49,553 nucleotides of DNA from Gracilariopsis chorda (taxonomy: Eukaryota; Rhodophyta; Florideophyceae; Gracilariales; Gracilariaceae): positions 1 to 49,553 of the forward strand of contig NBIV01000388.1 in NCBI GenBank assembly GCA_003194525.1, read 5' to 3'. Positions 21,486 through 31,640 of the stretch are shown piece after piece. Positions within the stretch are counted from its first letter, which is position 1. Each line of letters begins with the position of its first letter. A program made the translations under genes and the position numbers. The notes below the pieces were generated by a model, which was not told where the DNA came from, made no database searches, and saw only the letters and a program-made list of their open reading frames with translations.

Positions 21486-23728
21486 GTGTAGACGTTCGAA
21501 CCTTAATTCGGCAAAAATGCCAACATTGACAATGGAGCTATTCCTACAATTTCCTTCATTTCACTCCAAGCAGCAAAACGGTCAGCAGACATGAGCAATC
21601 CATCTTCTCTCATAGAACAATAAGAGTTAGGTTAGCATATGCAACAACACATTCGAAAAGCGCACGCATTTCTCTGTTAAATGATGTATTACAGTCCATC
21701 TGAATCCACAACCTCAAGACGCGAGCGTTAGTTTACACTGATTCCAAAAAGGACTCGCGACATGCCTTGGTACATAACGCAGTCTTCGAACGCTTGAAGC
21801 ATAAAAATCTTTGCAAGCAAGATCATACAAGTATAAGATTGGTGTCAGTACTTTGCGTCGCGCCTACGCCCAGTGGGCAAGCGAGTACCCTGAATCCAAA
21901 CCACTGAACTCTGTTGACATTCACGTATTCCCGTCCCTCCGTAGTAGACCTTCCGCGTTGACTGCAGATGAAGAAAGGGTGATTGTGGAATCCATTCTTT
22001 ACTATGCACATAATAACACCCCACTCTCCAAACTAAACGTTCTTGATTTAGTTCAAGAATGCGTATGGCTTCTATCAACAGCAAGACAGGAGTGGATTGG
22101 ATTCTTCAACAACCGACCGACCAACAAAATGGCTTTCATCATTTTCACGACGGAACCAACTGGAAATTCGGCCCTTGCATCTCATGGAAGACAAACGCGT
22201 TAAAGCGACAACAGACAAAAACTTGACAGGACAGATTTCACGTGTTGAGGCGGCTTTGAAGAATTACACATCAATGATACAAAGTAAATCTTCAACACAG
22301 ACCAATCGGGTGCATCGCTTGCAGAAATGAAGAGCGGAGTCTGCGAAAGGATATCGGAAAGTAGGAGCTAAGCTGCTGCAAACCGCCTTAGCCACGCATG
22401 GGAAACTAGACATAGTAACCTTAATGTGTACAATTAGTGCAGATAGGCAATATACACACCGTTTGTGGTGTTTTACGGTACACTGGCCCAAAAAAGGAAA
22501 GTTTTTGGTACCGTTCAGTCCACACATGTCTTTCAGCCCCCTTGCTACCTCTTCCATCGAGATCCGCCAGGTTCGGACACCAAAATCGCGTTTCAGTGGG
22601 CAAATGGTTTCATTGAAGAGACAAAGTAACTGCGCTAAGACGGTCAAAAATTACTGTTGGTCCTTGATGGCTATTATTCTCATATACAATCCAAGACAGT
22701 GAAGTTATTCAAAAATAACAACGTTGTAGTCATCGCATTCCCTGCACATACATCGCACATCACGCAGCCATTGGATGTGTCATTTCTGAGTACTTATTGG
22801 TCATTACTGCAACGGGAGCTACAAAAAGCAGCGAGGCAGAAGAGAAAACTAAATGCTCTCGATTTCGGGCATTACATAAGCAACGCGTGTTCTACCAATC
22901 ACACTAAACACAAGATTCGCTTTAGATTCCAGAAAACTGGTATATGGGACGTTGACCTTCTCTAACCTAGTTTCAAACACCTGCAAACGTTTTTGGTCAA
23001 AAAAAGGTGGAAAAGCCGGTCCAACTATGGTGAAAGATCTTCTCGAAATTTTTGAGCGCAGGCTTCGCACCTTGGTACAAAACACAGTACTCAAAGAGAG
23101 TGGGCATGTGAAGGTAGAAATCTCAGCAGGAGCACGGGTGAAATCGATTGCTGTACTGTAGGCTTTGCTTAAACAAGAGCAAAACATTGTGCAGAAGAAA
23201 AAAGAAGGCCAAGGAGAAAAACCTGGCACCAACGGCGTACAAAGAGCCCAAAGCGGATTTTCAGCGCCTTCTGCAGCTCGCTCTAAAGTATAATTTAGGG
23301 CAAAAACGTCTGTTACAGTCCAAAATTGCTAGGTAGCAGTATCGCTCGCTGAGAGCTCGCGCGCATAGGGCTTAACAGCGCACAATAGCTTTGCAGGTCG
23401 TTGTAGGTCGGGTTATGCCGGAAAGTGAGGAGGAGAAGGTTACGACTTGAAATGCTCGTGCCGTTAGGTTTATAAATGCACGAATAATTGTTGGTTGAAT
23501 ATGGCAGCTTGAATTTTTGAGCAATGAGAGCCAAACGTTTGTAGTTTCACGTGGAGACCAAAGTACATTGGTAGCTTTTTGTTACTGGTTGTATGGTAAT
23601 TGTTTTGGCGTACTAAGGACGTTCTAAGAATCGGAATACCATCAAGGGCTCGGGAGATACAATAGCTTTTATGATACTCGCTCACTAATTTTGGCCAATC
23701 TGCCGAACTAGGGATTGAACGTCTACAC
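21486..23728 (+). mobile_element. Second pogo-like element, decayed, with 36-bp TIRs
   Basis: Left 21486-21521 and right 23693-23728 are inverted copies with 28 of 36 positions equal; the first 12 bases (GTGTAGACGTTC) are identical. TA occurs within both ends and may mark the true border a few bases inward. Length of about 2.2 kb suits a pogo/Jerky-type element. It is a different family from the element at 15.7 kb: TIRs and protein are unlike it. Confidence 0.7.
21811..23336 (+). pseudogene. pogo-like transposase relic
   Basis: The protein is spread over several frames. First comes a helix-turn-helix region with LTADEERVIVESIL and NTPLSKLNVLDLVQ, then RRNQLEIRPLHLMEDKR in the next frame (near 22150-22200). 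The first catalytic Asp region appears as a remnant near 22290-22310. The second Asp is in LVLDGYYSHI (near 22657-22685), and the third is in PAHTSHITQPLDVSFLSTYW (near 22740-22800). A basic C-terminal tail reaches 23336. At least four frame changes show an old inactive copy. Family: DDE_1 (pogo/Jerky). Confidence 0.8.
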
Positions 23729-24339
23729 AGCGGCAAATTTGGTGCTTATGGAAAAGGGGCGTCGAGCAAGTGTCCAGGGAGATACGAGGGGGGGAACAGT
23801 GGCTGCATGCAGAAATTGCCAGTTGGCCTCCCGACCAAACAAGAGCCAATAGAATTAGGCCAAGTTGCTCAAATTTGGGCAGCGCCATTCCAGATTTGGC
23901 GTTCAGAATTGACCCTCCGAGGGTCGATTCTGATCGCCAAACCTTCCGCCAAATGTGAGCCTCGTGCAAAGCTCCACAACATGCACTCGAGACTAAGAAA
24001 GGCAGCCGTGGTGGCCTGTCTTGCGCCATACTCGGCTGCGCTTTGTTGCTCTACACTCTTGAAAAAGCGCCAAAGACCTCCCAGGCGTTCGCACAATGCA
24101 GCAAATCATAGAAGACGGGTCTTCTTCACCCCACACTATGCCATAAGCACACTCCTTGGGAACGCATTCTGTCCCACGGCACAGACAATGACTTCATAAT
24201 CCCAAAAATCTTCACCAAAACCATTATATTTGACATCATACTTCCACTGCTCGAAACATCGCAAAGCCAATGCAACTATGGCAGTCCATATCGTAGAACA
24301 TCTTCTACAAGAGGACTCAAACCACTTCTTTAATCTATA
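23729..24339. other. Possible 5' part of a Harbinger element
   Basis: No intact frame. A small inverted pair flanks 23905-23920 (GACCCTC/GAGGGTC). The N-terminal residues of a Harbinger transposase would be expected here but are too decayed to recognise. Confidence 0.4.
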
Positions 24340-25151
24340 GACGTCCTTGGCATGGCCCTACACTATACAAAAACCTCCTGCACAGCATATCAACTATGCA
24401 CATTCTTTGGAATAGTACCTTCGTAGTTGAGTGTTTGGCTTGGCTACGCTCTATTTGTTCTTCTACGCGCAACGAAATTTGACGAAAAAGATCGTTACAG
24501 AGTGCGGTGGCCGACCATGGAAGAAAAGAAGGCATCTGCAGCATTGATTGAAAACAACCGTCCTTTTGGTTCTCTCTTGAAAGGTATGTTTGGAGTTACA
24601 GATGTAGTAAGATTTAAAAGTCAAAAATACGGGGACCCTAACTTGCAGAATGATTATAATGGGCGTTATACGCAACAAGGAGAAGTGACAAACTTGTTCG
24701 TGTTAGTTTTTTTTGGAGAGATCATTCACGCTGCCATTACCTTTCCTGGCAGCTAGCTAGCACGACAAAAAACTTGCAGGTGTATCTGGGTTGTATGAAT
24801 CCACCAAGAATGGCAATAATTGGAGATTCGGCATTTGTGAGCAACACGAGATGCACTAACGGTAAGATACTTCGTGCGAGAAAGACGAATGTAACTAACG
24901 ACATTTCACAATCAGAGGAGATGGCAGCTATAGACCTCGTTTTGCAGCGCATATGGCCTAGTGAGAGGCAAAGCGCTGAGTGGGAAATTCGTGATATCAA
25001 AGGGCCGTTTCCACGGCTTCAGTCATCAATGAAAACAGATGTAAACCGTCGAGCAATTCTCATTGAGTTTGGAGTACGTTTACTTAACTTTCGAAAACGG
25101 TTGATGGGACACAACCAAATTGAATCTACTTACAATGCGACTGAACCGTGA
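24340..25151 (+). pseudogene. PIF/Harbinger (DDE_4) transposase, broken
   Basis: Frame 1 from about 24340 reads LGMALHYTKTSCTAYQLC and FFGIVPS, a TAG at 24424-24426, then WLGYALFVLL, RWPTMEEKKASAALI and DPNLQNDYNGRYTQQGEVTN, ending near FPGS at 24756. The catalytic HDKKLA block and SGLYEST follow in a second frame, and IIGDSAFV with KGPFPRLQ and HNQIESTYNA in a third, to a TGA at 25149-25151. These match the DDE_4 catalytic region of PIF/Harbinger transposases, including the D of HD and the D of GDSAF. One stop and two frame changes inactivate it. In this family the transposase needs a second, DNA-binding protein; the convergent frame at 25283-25795 is a candidate. Confidence 0.8.
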
Positions 25152-25282
25152 GTGCAGGCCGACGCACGAGGAGCCAAGTGCGCAAATGCGAGTGGAGCGA
25201 GCTTTATCGCGCACTTGGCCCGCAAGGCAAGGCGCGCGCGAGCAAAAGCTCTGCGACCTTTTTCGAAGGGTGGCCTAATTTG

Positions 25283-25795
25283 TTACTGTACGTTTGCTTT
25301 CATGGGCGTCTCAGAGAGCTTTCCAACCAAAACTTGCAGTGCCGCTTTCATGCCCAAAATCATCTCCGTCGTATCCGTCATACTTTTATTGACCTTTTTG
25401 TTCAATGCATCGACTTCTTTCTTAACATCGCTGGTGATCATAACCTCCTGGTTAGCATTGGTGTGCGCATTTTGATCAATGACCGAAAAAGAGTTCGCAA
25501 TGACACCCATGAACTTCGTCATGTTCTCCATACTATTCGATATAGTATCTTCAGTTCTAAGTTTCTTTGCTTGTAAACCAGCCTGTGAAATCGGTCGTCG
25601 ATTTTCTCCTGCTTCAATGCCGTGTTCTGCCTTTTCTTTTGTTCCTTCTTGTTCCGTTTTGTCAATTTTATGTGGTATGTCGCTTTCAGTATCCTCTACC
25701 ATTTTTGCTGCTATCGTTTCCTGTATATGTCGAGCAATATGCTTCGCCCTTCGAACATCCGTTCGACAATCTATATCCAAACGCTTGTTAGCTGT
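25283..25795 (-). CDS. Possible Harbinger partner protein, C-terminal part
   Basis: An open minus-strand frame of about 165 residues with helical, charged sequence: IARHIQETIAAKMVED, a low-complexity KIDKTEQEGTKEKAEHG, then ITSDVKKEVDALNKKVNKS with coiled-coil spacing. It has no ATG at its start; the frame begins near 25795 after a TAG, so the N-terminal exon or Myb-like domain is missing or shifted. Position, convergent and 130 bp from the transposase end, matches the two-gene plan of PIF/Harbinger elements. No Myb/MADF motif is seen. Could also be chance. Confidence 0.35.
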   Translation of the reverse strand, partial: TANKRLDIDCRTDVRRAKHIARHIQETIAAKMVEDTESDIPHKIDKTEQEGTKEKAEHGIEAGENRRPISQAGLQAKKLRTEDTISNSMENMTKFMGVIANSFSVIDQNAHTNANQEVMITSDVKKEVDALNKKVNKSMTDTTEMILGMKAALQVLVGKLSETPMKANVQ

Positions 25796-26441
25796 GGTGG
25801 ATAAGCGTGGTGGTACTACAAAGTACTAGAACAATAAAGGCGTACAGCTTTATTACATTTGTCAGAACTTGGTTCGCGTGCTCAAACCTATTTCGCTGTA
25901 TGATTTTAATTTGTACTCCGCATGAGACGGAACTGCGTCAAGCACATACTACTGTCGTGTTTGGCACTGGTTTTGCTCTTATGCAAGCGTGACTAGTGTC
26001 ATGCTTGCACCTTTGAAACGCCTTGATGGGCAGTTGGGTTGGTCCGCTTAAAAGAGTTTTGCGCACTGTGTGAGGACAAAGTCAAATAGACACTAGAAAA
26101 CTCATTATCCAATGAGAGAGTTTGGCTGACGTTTCCATTTTTATATTCTGCATAAAATTATAGCTTCTTAATACTGCTCGCCACGGTCACGTCAATCTAT
26201 GCAATTTACGTTCATTGAAGGTGCCATTTCCCGCAAACCTCGTTCGTGATATTAAAAATAGAAGCAGACTACCTTCAGAATCAAAAACACTAGCCTGCTG
26301 ACTCAGCTTTAATTATACTGTAAGACATTTGGATAGTGCCGAGGAATCAACAGAATCCCGCTTCACATTCCCTGAAATCTGTACCCCCGTCCCACATATA
26401 AGCTAGCCGCTTTTGACCACCCTCGCAAACAGGGTCAAAAT
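25796..26441. other. Unassigned DNA
   Basis: No gene seen. It may contain the decayed right part of the Harbinger element. Confidence 0.5.
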
Positions 26442-26471
26442 CGAGGGTTCTGTCAAGAATATGAACCCTCG
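26442..26471. repeat. Perfect 9-bp inverted repeat
   Basis: CGAGGGTTC at 26442-26450 pairs with GAACCCTCG at 26463-26471 across 12 nt. A related ACCCTCG word stands at 26419-26425. It could be a subterminal site of the preceding element. Confidence 0.7.
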
Positions 26472-26662
26472 CTGACAACCCATACAAATGGTCAACTGAC
26501 ACGAAAGTCAGCACCGTCAGAGCTTCAAGCGTGACGCAGGGAAAACGTTATGAGAGCTAGTAAAGCCCACAGCATCCGCGAGAACACATCGCATCCCCGC
26601 CCTGCGCAAGCTCGACGCCCGCCGAACCCGCGCCCTACTGCCGCGGCGGCGGCGGCGGCACC

Positions 26663-27951
26663 ATGGACGACCAGCAGAAGCGCGCGCTCTTCCGCCAGCT
26701 CTACGCCGCGCCGGCCGTGCCAGCCTCCTCGTCAGAATCGAATTCACTCACATCCTCCGCCTCTCCTCCGAGCGATCCCCTCCGACAACCCCTCCGCCGA
26801 CACCGCCACCGCACCCGCCGTCGCCGCAGTGCGCGCTGCCTCCTCCGCACGCGTTGTTTGACGCAAAAACCGTCGAACATGAGCCTGAGCCCAAACCCGA
26901 GCCCGAACCCGCGTCTGAGCCTAAACGACGGCCCGTTGCGCGAGCGTCGTCGACGTGTTCGCTGCATGCAGGCGATGACGCCGCGTGCTCGGAGACGTTC
27001 AGCGTGGAGACGTCGGCGTCTTGAGGCTCGCGCCCACACACGGCACCAACCACGCGCATGGGCGAGTCGTGCGCCTTTTCTGACGATGACACAGTGTGGC
27101 CGTCTTCGCCACGCGCTTTGCAGCATGTTTACGCGCTGGATGACTCGCTGACGTCTGCAACGCTGCCACGCGTGGCGTTGGTGGACGAAGGTGGCATAGA
27201 ATCGTGGGAATCTGGCGAAGCTGTTGAGCTGGCTTCTCGTCGGGCACGCCTGCGCTGTTTGGGCGAAGGGTATCTGAAATTGAAGGCGACCAAGTTTGAT
27301 GCCGTGGCGGTTGAGGACGAAGTATATCCAATTAATGTTTCCATCGCTGTTCTGTTACGAAACAAGATTTGGAGAACGCACCAATTCGGAGAATTCACCA
27401 CAAAAGCTCGCTTGCGTGCCAGAGATGCATCAGTATTGCGACCAAATTCAAACTCAATTCGCCATCTATCCGCCAGAACTGCTCGTGCATCAGACTTTTT
27501 CACGCCGTCTCTGATAATGAGTCGCTTACAGATGCGCGCCACGAATGAGGTACACACACCTCCCGCACTGCACCATGTGGGATGTCATGGCAGCAGGTGA
27601 GTGTGCAGGATTTCTATTTCACCGAGTAGTGCTTTAAACGGTCGACGTTTAGGACGACGTTCCCGTAACGTAGCGCTGGATGATTCTGTTCGAAATCCAG
27701 TAGACCTGTTTGCCATGACCACCGACAGAGACTCAAAATCAGTTACAATACCAAAAGCCTCATACACGGAGTGCAAGTCCGACGGCTCTCCGTTTGCTAC
27801 AGCAACTTCTCTTCCTGCTGACAACGATAAGAACGAGATCGCTGGCGCTATGGACTTTATGCCGAGTCTAGGTCAAATTTATTTCTTCAGCAAGGCACAT
27901 ATTCCTTCTTTCAAATGTGCACCTTGTCGCTTCCCAACACTCTTGACATGA
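26663..27951 (+). pseudogene. GC-rich gene remnant, function unknown
   Basis: Base composition rises abruptly. A good ATG context (GGCACCATGG) at 26663 starts MDDQQKRALFRQLYAAP. The coding signal then passes to frame 1, which runs from before 26854 to 27951 with TGA at 27022-27024 and 27598-27600. It includes a Pro-rich region, repeated EPEPKPEP, an acidic part (CAFSDDDTVWPSS) and LGEGYLKLKATKFDAVAVEDE. Around 27296-27514 frame 2 is also open with family-like text (LACVPEMHQYCDQ). No domain is recognised. Its composition, unlike the TE relics on both sides, suggests a fragment of a host gene, perhaps moved here by an element, but introns cannot be excluded. Confidence 0.35.
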
Positions 27952-28010
27952 CTTAGAAAGCCACTTTCTCTCCGAATACTTCGCGTTCAAACTCGTCAAA
28001 TGCCGATGCA

Positions 28011-29288
28011 TCATGGATCCATCTCGCTTCGGGGGGGGGGCGGGGGGTGGATAGCTTCAGGGAGCTGCATCATATGCTCCCAACTATTAAAGCGAGGAAG
28101 TTCTCTCGGTGCATAGTCGTTGTAAGCTGCGCAGTAGTTCGCGTAGGCATTGGGACCAACCATACCCATCTTTCTCATAATAAACTCATCCATGTATCCT
28201 AATGACCTATGCAAATAAACGCTTTCTCTCTTCAAAGAATGTCCCTTATATGTGTTAGCGTCTGCAGAATCAATTCCTATCGTTACCAGACGCGATCTCA
28301 TGAAGGTTACAAACTTGTGACAATTTAGCGGCCTTTCAAAGTTCAGGGTAGTACCAGCTCTAGTTGCAGTTATCTCCGGAAAAAGAAACCCATCATCATT
28401 TCCTCTAGTTATGACCCACGAATGCAATGCCAGAAAAGGATCCATGTATATAGAAAAGTACAATGGTGTGTTTCCATCCCATTCCGCAACCTCATAGACT
28501 CTTTCAACCGTAGAATTCTTAATTGCTGTTTTCATAGTCAATGTTGCTGCTTGTCTTCCTACGGAATAATGCTCCATTTTCAGCTTCGATATCTCATCGA
28601 AACGAAGCCCTAGATTTAGTGCTATCACACAGATAGAGTGAAACATAATACCCATTACTTCTAAATTTGATGATCCGAACTAAAACTATTCAGCATGGTC
28701 GCAAACAATCTTTGCAGTTAATGGCCTTGCACGTTGTTTCATATTACCATATCGCGCAAGATTAACCTTGTAAGCTCTCAGAAACTGCTCGAAATCCGGG
28801 GTCCTTTCCAACAGATTACCAGTACCCGTATTCGTCTCTCGGTTAACCATCCAATTACCTTTGTGACCATAGTTCTTGTAGACCAACCTTAATCCTTGCA
28901 CATATCCTCCCATGGTATCCACCTTCATCGCCATCCTCGTGTTGTATCGGCATTTCTCTACCAACCATTTCATGATTAGCTGACTGGATAGGACTGAAAT
29001 CGTGTAGAGATTACCAGCGTTGTGTTTCTTAGCAATCTCTACGATTAATCGCTCAGATCGTTCCATATTAGCCAAAGTTGACTTGCTATATGGCGGGTTA
29101 ATAATATCTTCAATGGTTCTTAGTTTTGATCCAGGAATGGTGTCTTCTTTAAAGAACTCATCCTCAACAACAAACGACGAAAACGAATTTGTTTCCATCA
29201 TTACTAACAGGTTAGGGATGGATATCCAATCGCGTCTTTCTATACTGACTTCTCTCGCACGCAAGGAATGTAGAAGGTAGTTGCCCAT
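28011..29288 (-). pseudogene. Tyrosine recombinase (Crypton-like), split by two TAG stops
   Basis: The N-terminal part (29288-28686) holds a helical region with STLANMERSERLIVEIAKKH and a core-binding segment KVDTMGGYVQGLRLVYKNYG. Two TAG codons, 28686-28688 and 28680-28682, interrupt the frame, which then continues unchanged (28655-28011). The catalytic part has an Arg in LGLRFDEISKLKM, then YKGHSLKRESVYLHRSLGYM (H-x-x-K/R) and a likely nucleophile in NAYANYCAAY. These are the landmarks of a tyrosine recombinase. Family role: DNA strand exchange through a 3'-phosphotyrosine link. DIRS elements would add RT, which is absent, so a Crypton-type DNA transposon fits best. Both stops could come from CAG. 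A G10 run at 28029-28038 encodes the Pro-rich C-terminus. The start codon is uncertain. Confidence 0.75.
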
Positions 29289-29339
29289 CGTATCTTATTA
29301 TCACCACCCCATGGATCTCCCGTTTTCAATTTAATCATA

Positions 29340-30254
29340 TTATTTTTTCTGTGCTACAAGGAAGACACTTAAAGGCATAGGTATACCATTTTGGTCTCGT
29401 TTGTCATGAAACAGACTAGTCGCAGTTTCCCATTTCTTATCATCATCATCAAAAATCAGAAGCCCTTCCACCTTATCACAAACCAACTTTACCTGCTTTT
29501 TGTACTTATAGTACGCCGCCTTCTGTCCGGACTGCTTCCTTCATGCGTTATTGTATCTTTGGACCAGTTTCTTGCGAGAACCAGCGTTGTCGAACCAATG
29601 CACTGCAATTGTTTTCAGCCCATTCCTGAACCTCCAAAGCTTGATGGCATCCTCGATTGTTTTAGGCAGTCCTGGAATGAACTGTCGTAGAATAGGTTTC
29701 GCAGAAACGTGCCTCGCTTCCTTAGCCTTCTTTTCGAGACTACTTCTGAAACAACTAAAGCAGTTTAAGCTAGCTCTTGAACGCAAAGTTTCATATTCAC
29801 ATTCCCGGACTGTTTTTTATACGAGACACATTTGATTCAATTGTTTCCCGGTAAATCGGATTTATGTTTCCGTTCTGCGTTATAGATCTCGATTCTTTTT
29901 CGTGCCGTATATAGCCTTCATAACCAAATTTCACTGCTGTATTGCGTGAAGACTGCCTATCTGCCACTTCATTTCACACTTTTCTCTCCTTCGCTTTAAT
30001 GTAAACATTCTCCATGTTAGTGCTTTTTCGATATTGCCTAGACTCTGTTTGCGATCGTTAATACAAGGAAAGTCCTTCGCAGTAGCGGTACTGCTCAAAA
30101 CTTCCACATGCTGCTTGCTGGTCTGCAAAAAAGTTTGCACTTGGACCATGACTTTTTCGTGTTTGTTTCTTTCGTCAAAGATTTGCGGCGGCATTTTAAA
30201 TCCAATACCAGCTCCCCCACCCTGCCATGGTTTTTGTGGACCGTTTTGTTCCAT
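29340..30254 (-). pseudogene. Partner gene of the tyrosine recombinase element
   Basis: The ATG at 30254 starts MEQNGPQKPWQGGGAGIGFK, followed by a helical stretch HEKVMVQVQTFLQTSKQHVEV that may form a coiled coil. After several stops between 29931 and 29790 the same frame resumes with AKPILRQFIPGLPKTIEDAI, KLWRFRNGLKTIAVHWFDNA and GSRKKLVQRYNNA. This resembles, at the level of pattern only, the DNA-binding GCR1_C-type module seen with some Cryptons. The end lies in another frame, with KQVKLVCDKVEGLLIFDDDD and KKWETATSLFHDK, stopping at 29340-29342. It is followed 50 bp later, on the same strand, by the recombinase. I infer a two-gene element. Frame changes and stops make it inactive. Confidence 0.5.
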
Positions 30255-30553
30255 AGAATTTAATACGAAGGTACTAAGTGATACTGTGCAATCTGCAAAC
30301 AGGCGCAAGTACTAGCGTAACAGATCGGGGTGAACAAGAAGATAGAGATCAAATAGTACTGATCCTCGTTCACGATGTCGAACGGAAACCTATGAGGCCA
30401 GTTAAGTATTTTATTGGATCAAAATAGTACGTTTCAATACTTAACTTCGTAGTGCTTTGCCCCAACTCAGCAGAAGACATTTGCATCTATTGTTGCGTAC
30501 AAACAAAGCACGGTTTCGCGACCAAGCCTTACCCCTTCAGAACGCTTCACCCC
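30255..30553. other. Upstream region of the recombinase element
   Basis: No gene seen. Two copies of a short word, AGTACTGATCC and AGTACGTTTC, are the only notable items. Confidence 0.4.
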
Positions 30554-31337
30554 GCACGGGTTGCTCGGCACAGCCAAGCAACCCGTGTACGCAGAGTATA
30601 AGTAGGTGAGGAGTCTGGCACAGCCACGACTCCCCATCTACTTGTACTCATTAATATCCCGGACCCTGGACGGGTTGCTCGGCACAGCTGACCAACCCGT
30701 GCACGCATAGTACAAGTAGGTGAGGAGTCTGGCACAGCCACGACTCCTCACCGGCTTGCACTTATGACCACCCATGACCCTACACGGATTGCTTGGCACA
30801 TCCAAGCAACCCGTGTACGCAGAGTACAACTAGATGAAAAGTCTGGCACAGCCACAACTTTTCACCTGCATGTACTCATGACCACCCATTACCCTGCACG
30901 GGTTACTCGGTACAGCCAAGCAATCGGTGCAGGCAGAATACAAGTAGGTGAAACGTCGGGCAAACCCACGACTCTCCATCTACTTGTACTCATTACCACC
31001 CCAGACCCTGCACGGTTTGCTCGGCACAGCCAAGCAACCCGTGCACACCGAGTACAAGTATATGAAGCGTCCGGCACAGCCAAGACTCCCCAACTGCTTG
31101 TACTCATTACCACTCCGGACCCTGGACGGGTTGCTCGGCACAGCCAAGCAACCGCTGCACGCACACTAGAAGAAGGTGAAGAGTCTGGCACAGCCACTAC
31201 TCCTCACCTGCTTGTACTCATGACCACCTATGAACCTGCACGGGTTGCTCAGCTTATCCAAGCAACCCGTGTTCGCAGAGTACAAATAAGTGAAATTTCT
31301 GGCACAGCCATGACCCTACACACACTTGTACTCATGA
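30554..31337. repeat. Satellite: seven 114-bp units, two long hairpins per unit
   Basis: Units start at 30554, 30668, 30782, 30896, 31010, 31124 and 31238, exactly 114 bp apart; the last is slightly short. Each unit has two inverted repeats, both with GGCACAGCC at the centre: a 9-16-bp stem around CGGGTTGCT...AGCAACCCG, and a stem of up to 22 bp around GTGAGGAGT...ACTCCTCAC extended by CAAGTAGG...CCTGCTTG. Copies differ by substitutions only. Because 114 is a multiple of three, a plus-strand frame (30764-31360) stays open as five 38-residue repeats (for example PARVARHSQATR), but units 1 and 2 have stops in that frame (TAA, TGA). Confidence 0.92.
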
Positions 31338-31640
31338 AGTACTTAACCAGTTTGATATAGGCACAGTATGCATCTACTTTCTGTTTCACAATACATATGA
31401 ACCTGAATGAATTTGTTTTGGCATCTAAGCCAAGTTTCTAGAAAATGTAGGTAAACGATCCGTAAAACAATAAAGCTCTTTTAGTTACTATAAAGTGTAA
31501 GATAAGTGAATATAATTAAGATGTGAGTTGGTAAATGCTAGTGCTATATAAACTGGAAGAGCATAGTAGCGTGCATGAAGAAGTTATTATTGTTATAGAA
31601 GTTCATTATGTTCAATTGATGCTTAATATGTGCAAAAAAC
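31338..31640. other. AT-rich unassigned DNA
   Basis: No gene or repeat seen. Confidence 0.5.

Noticed and set aside
26701..27126. Arg/Gly-rich antisense frames over the GC-rich remnant
   Set aside because: Typical by-product of high GC; the plus strand is more protein-like.
30554..31337. CRISPR-like array
   Set aside because: Units are contiguous 114-bp repeats with no unique spacers, in a eukaryotic setting.
30764..31360. Gene for a 38-residue repeat protein
   Set aside because: The first two units carry stops in this frame and both strands stay open because of the palindromes; kept as a question, not as a gene.
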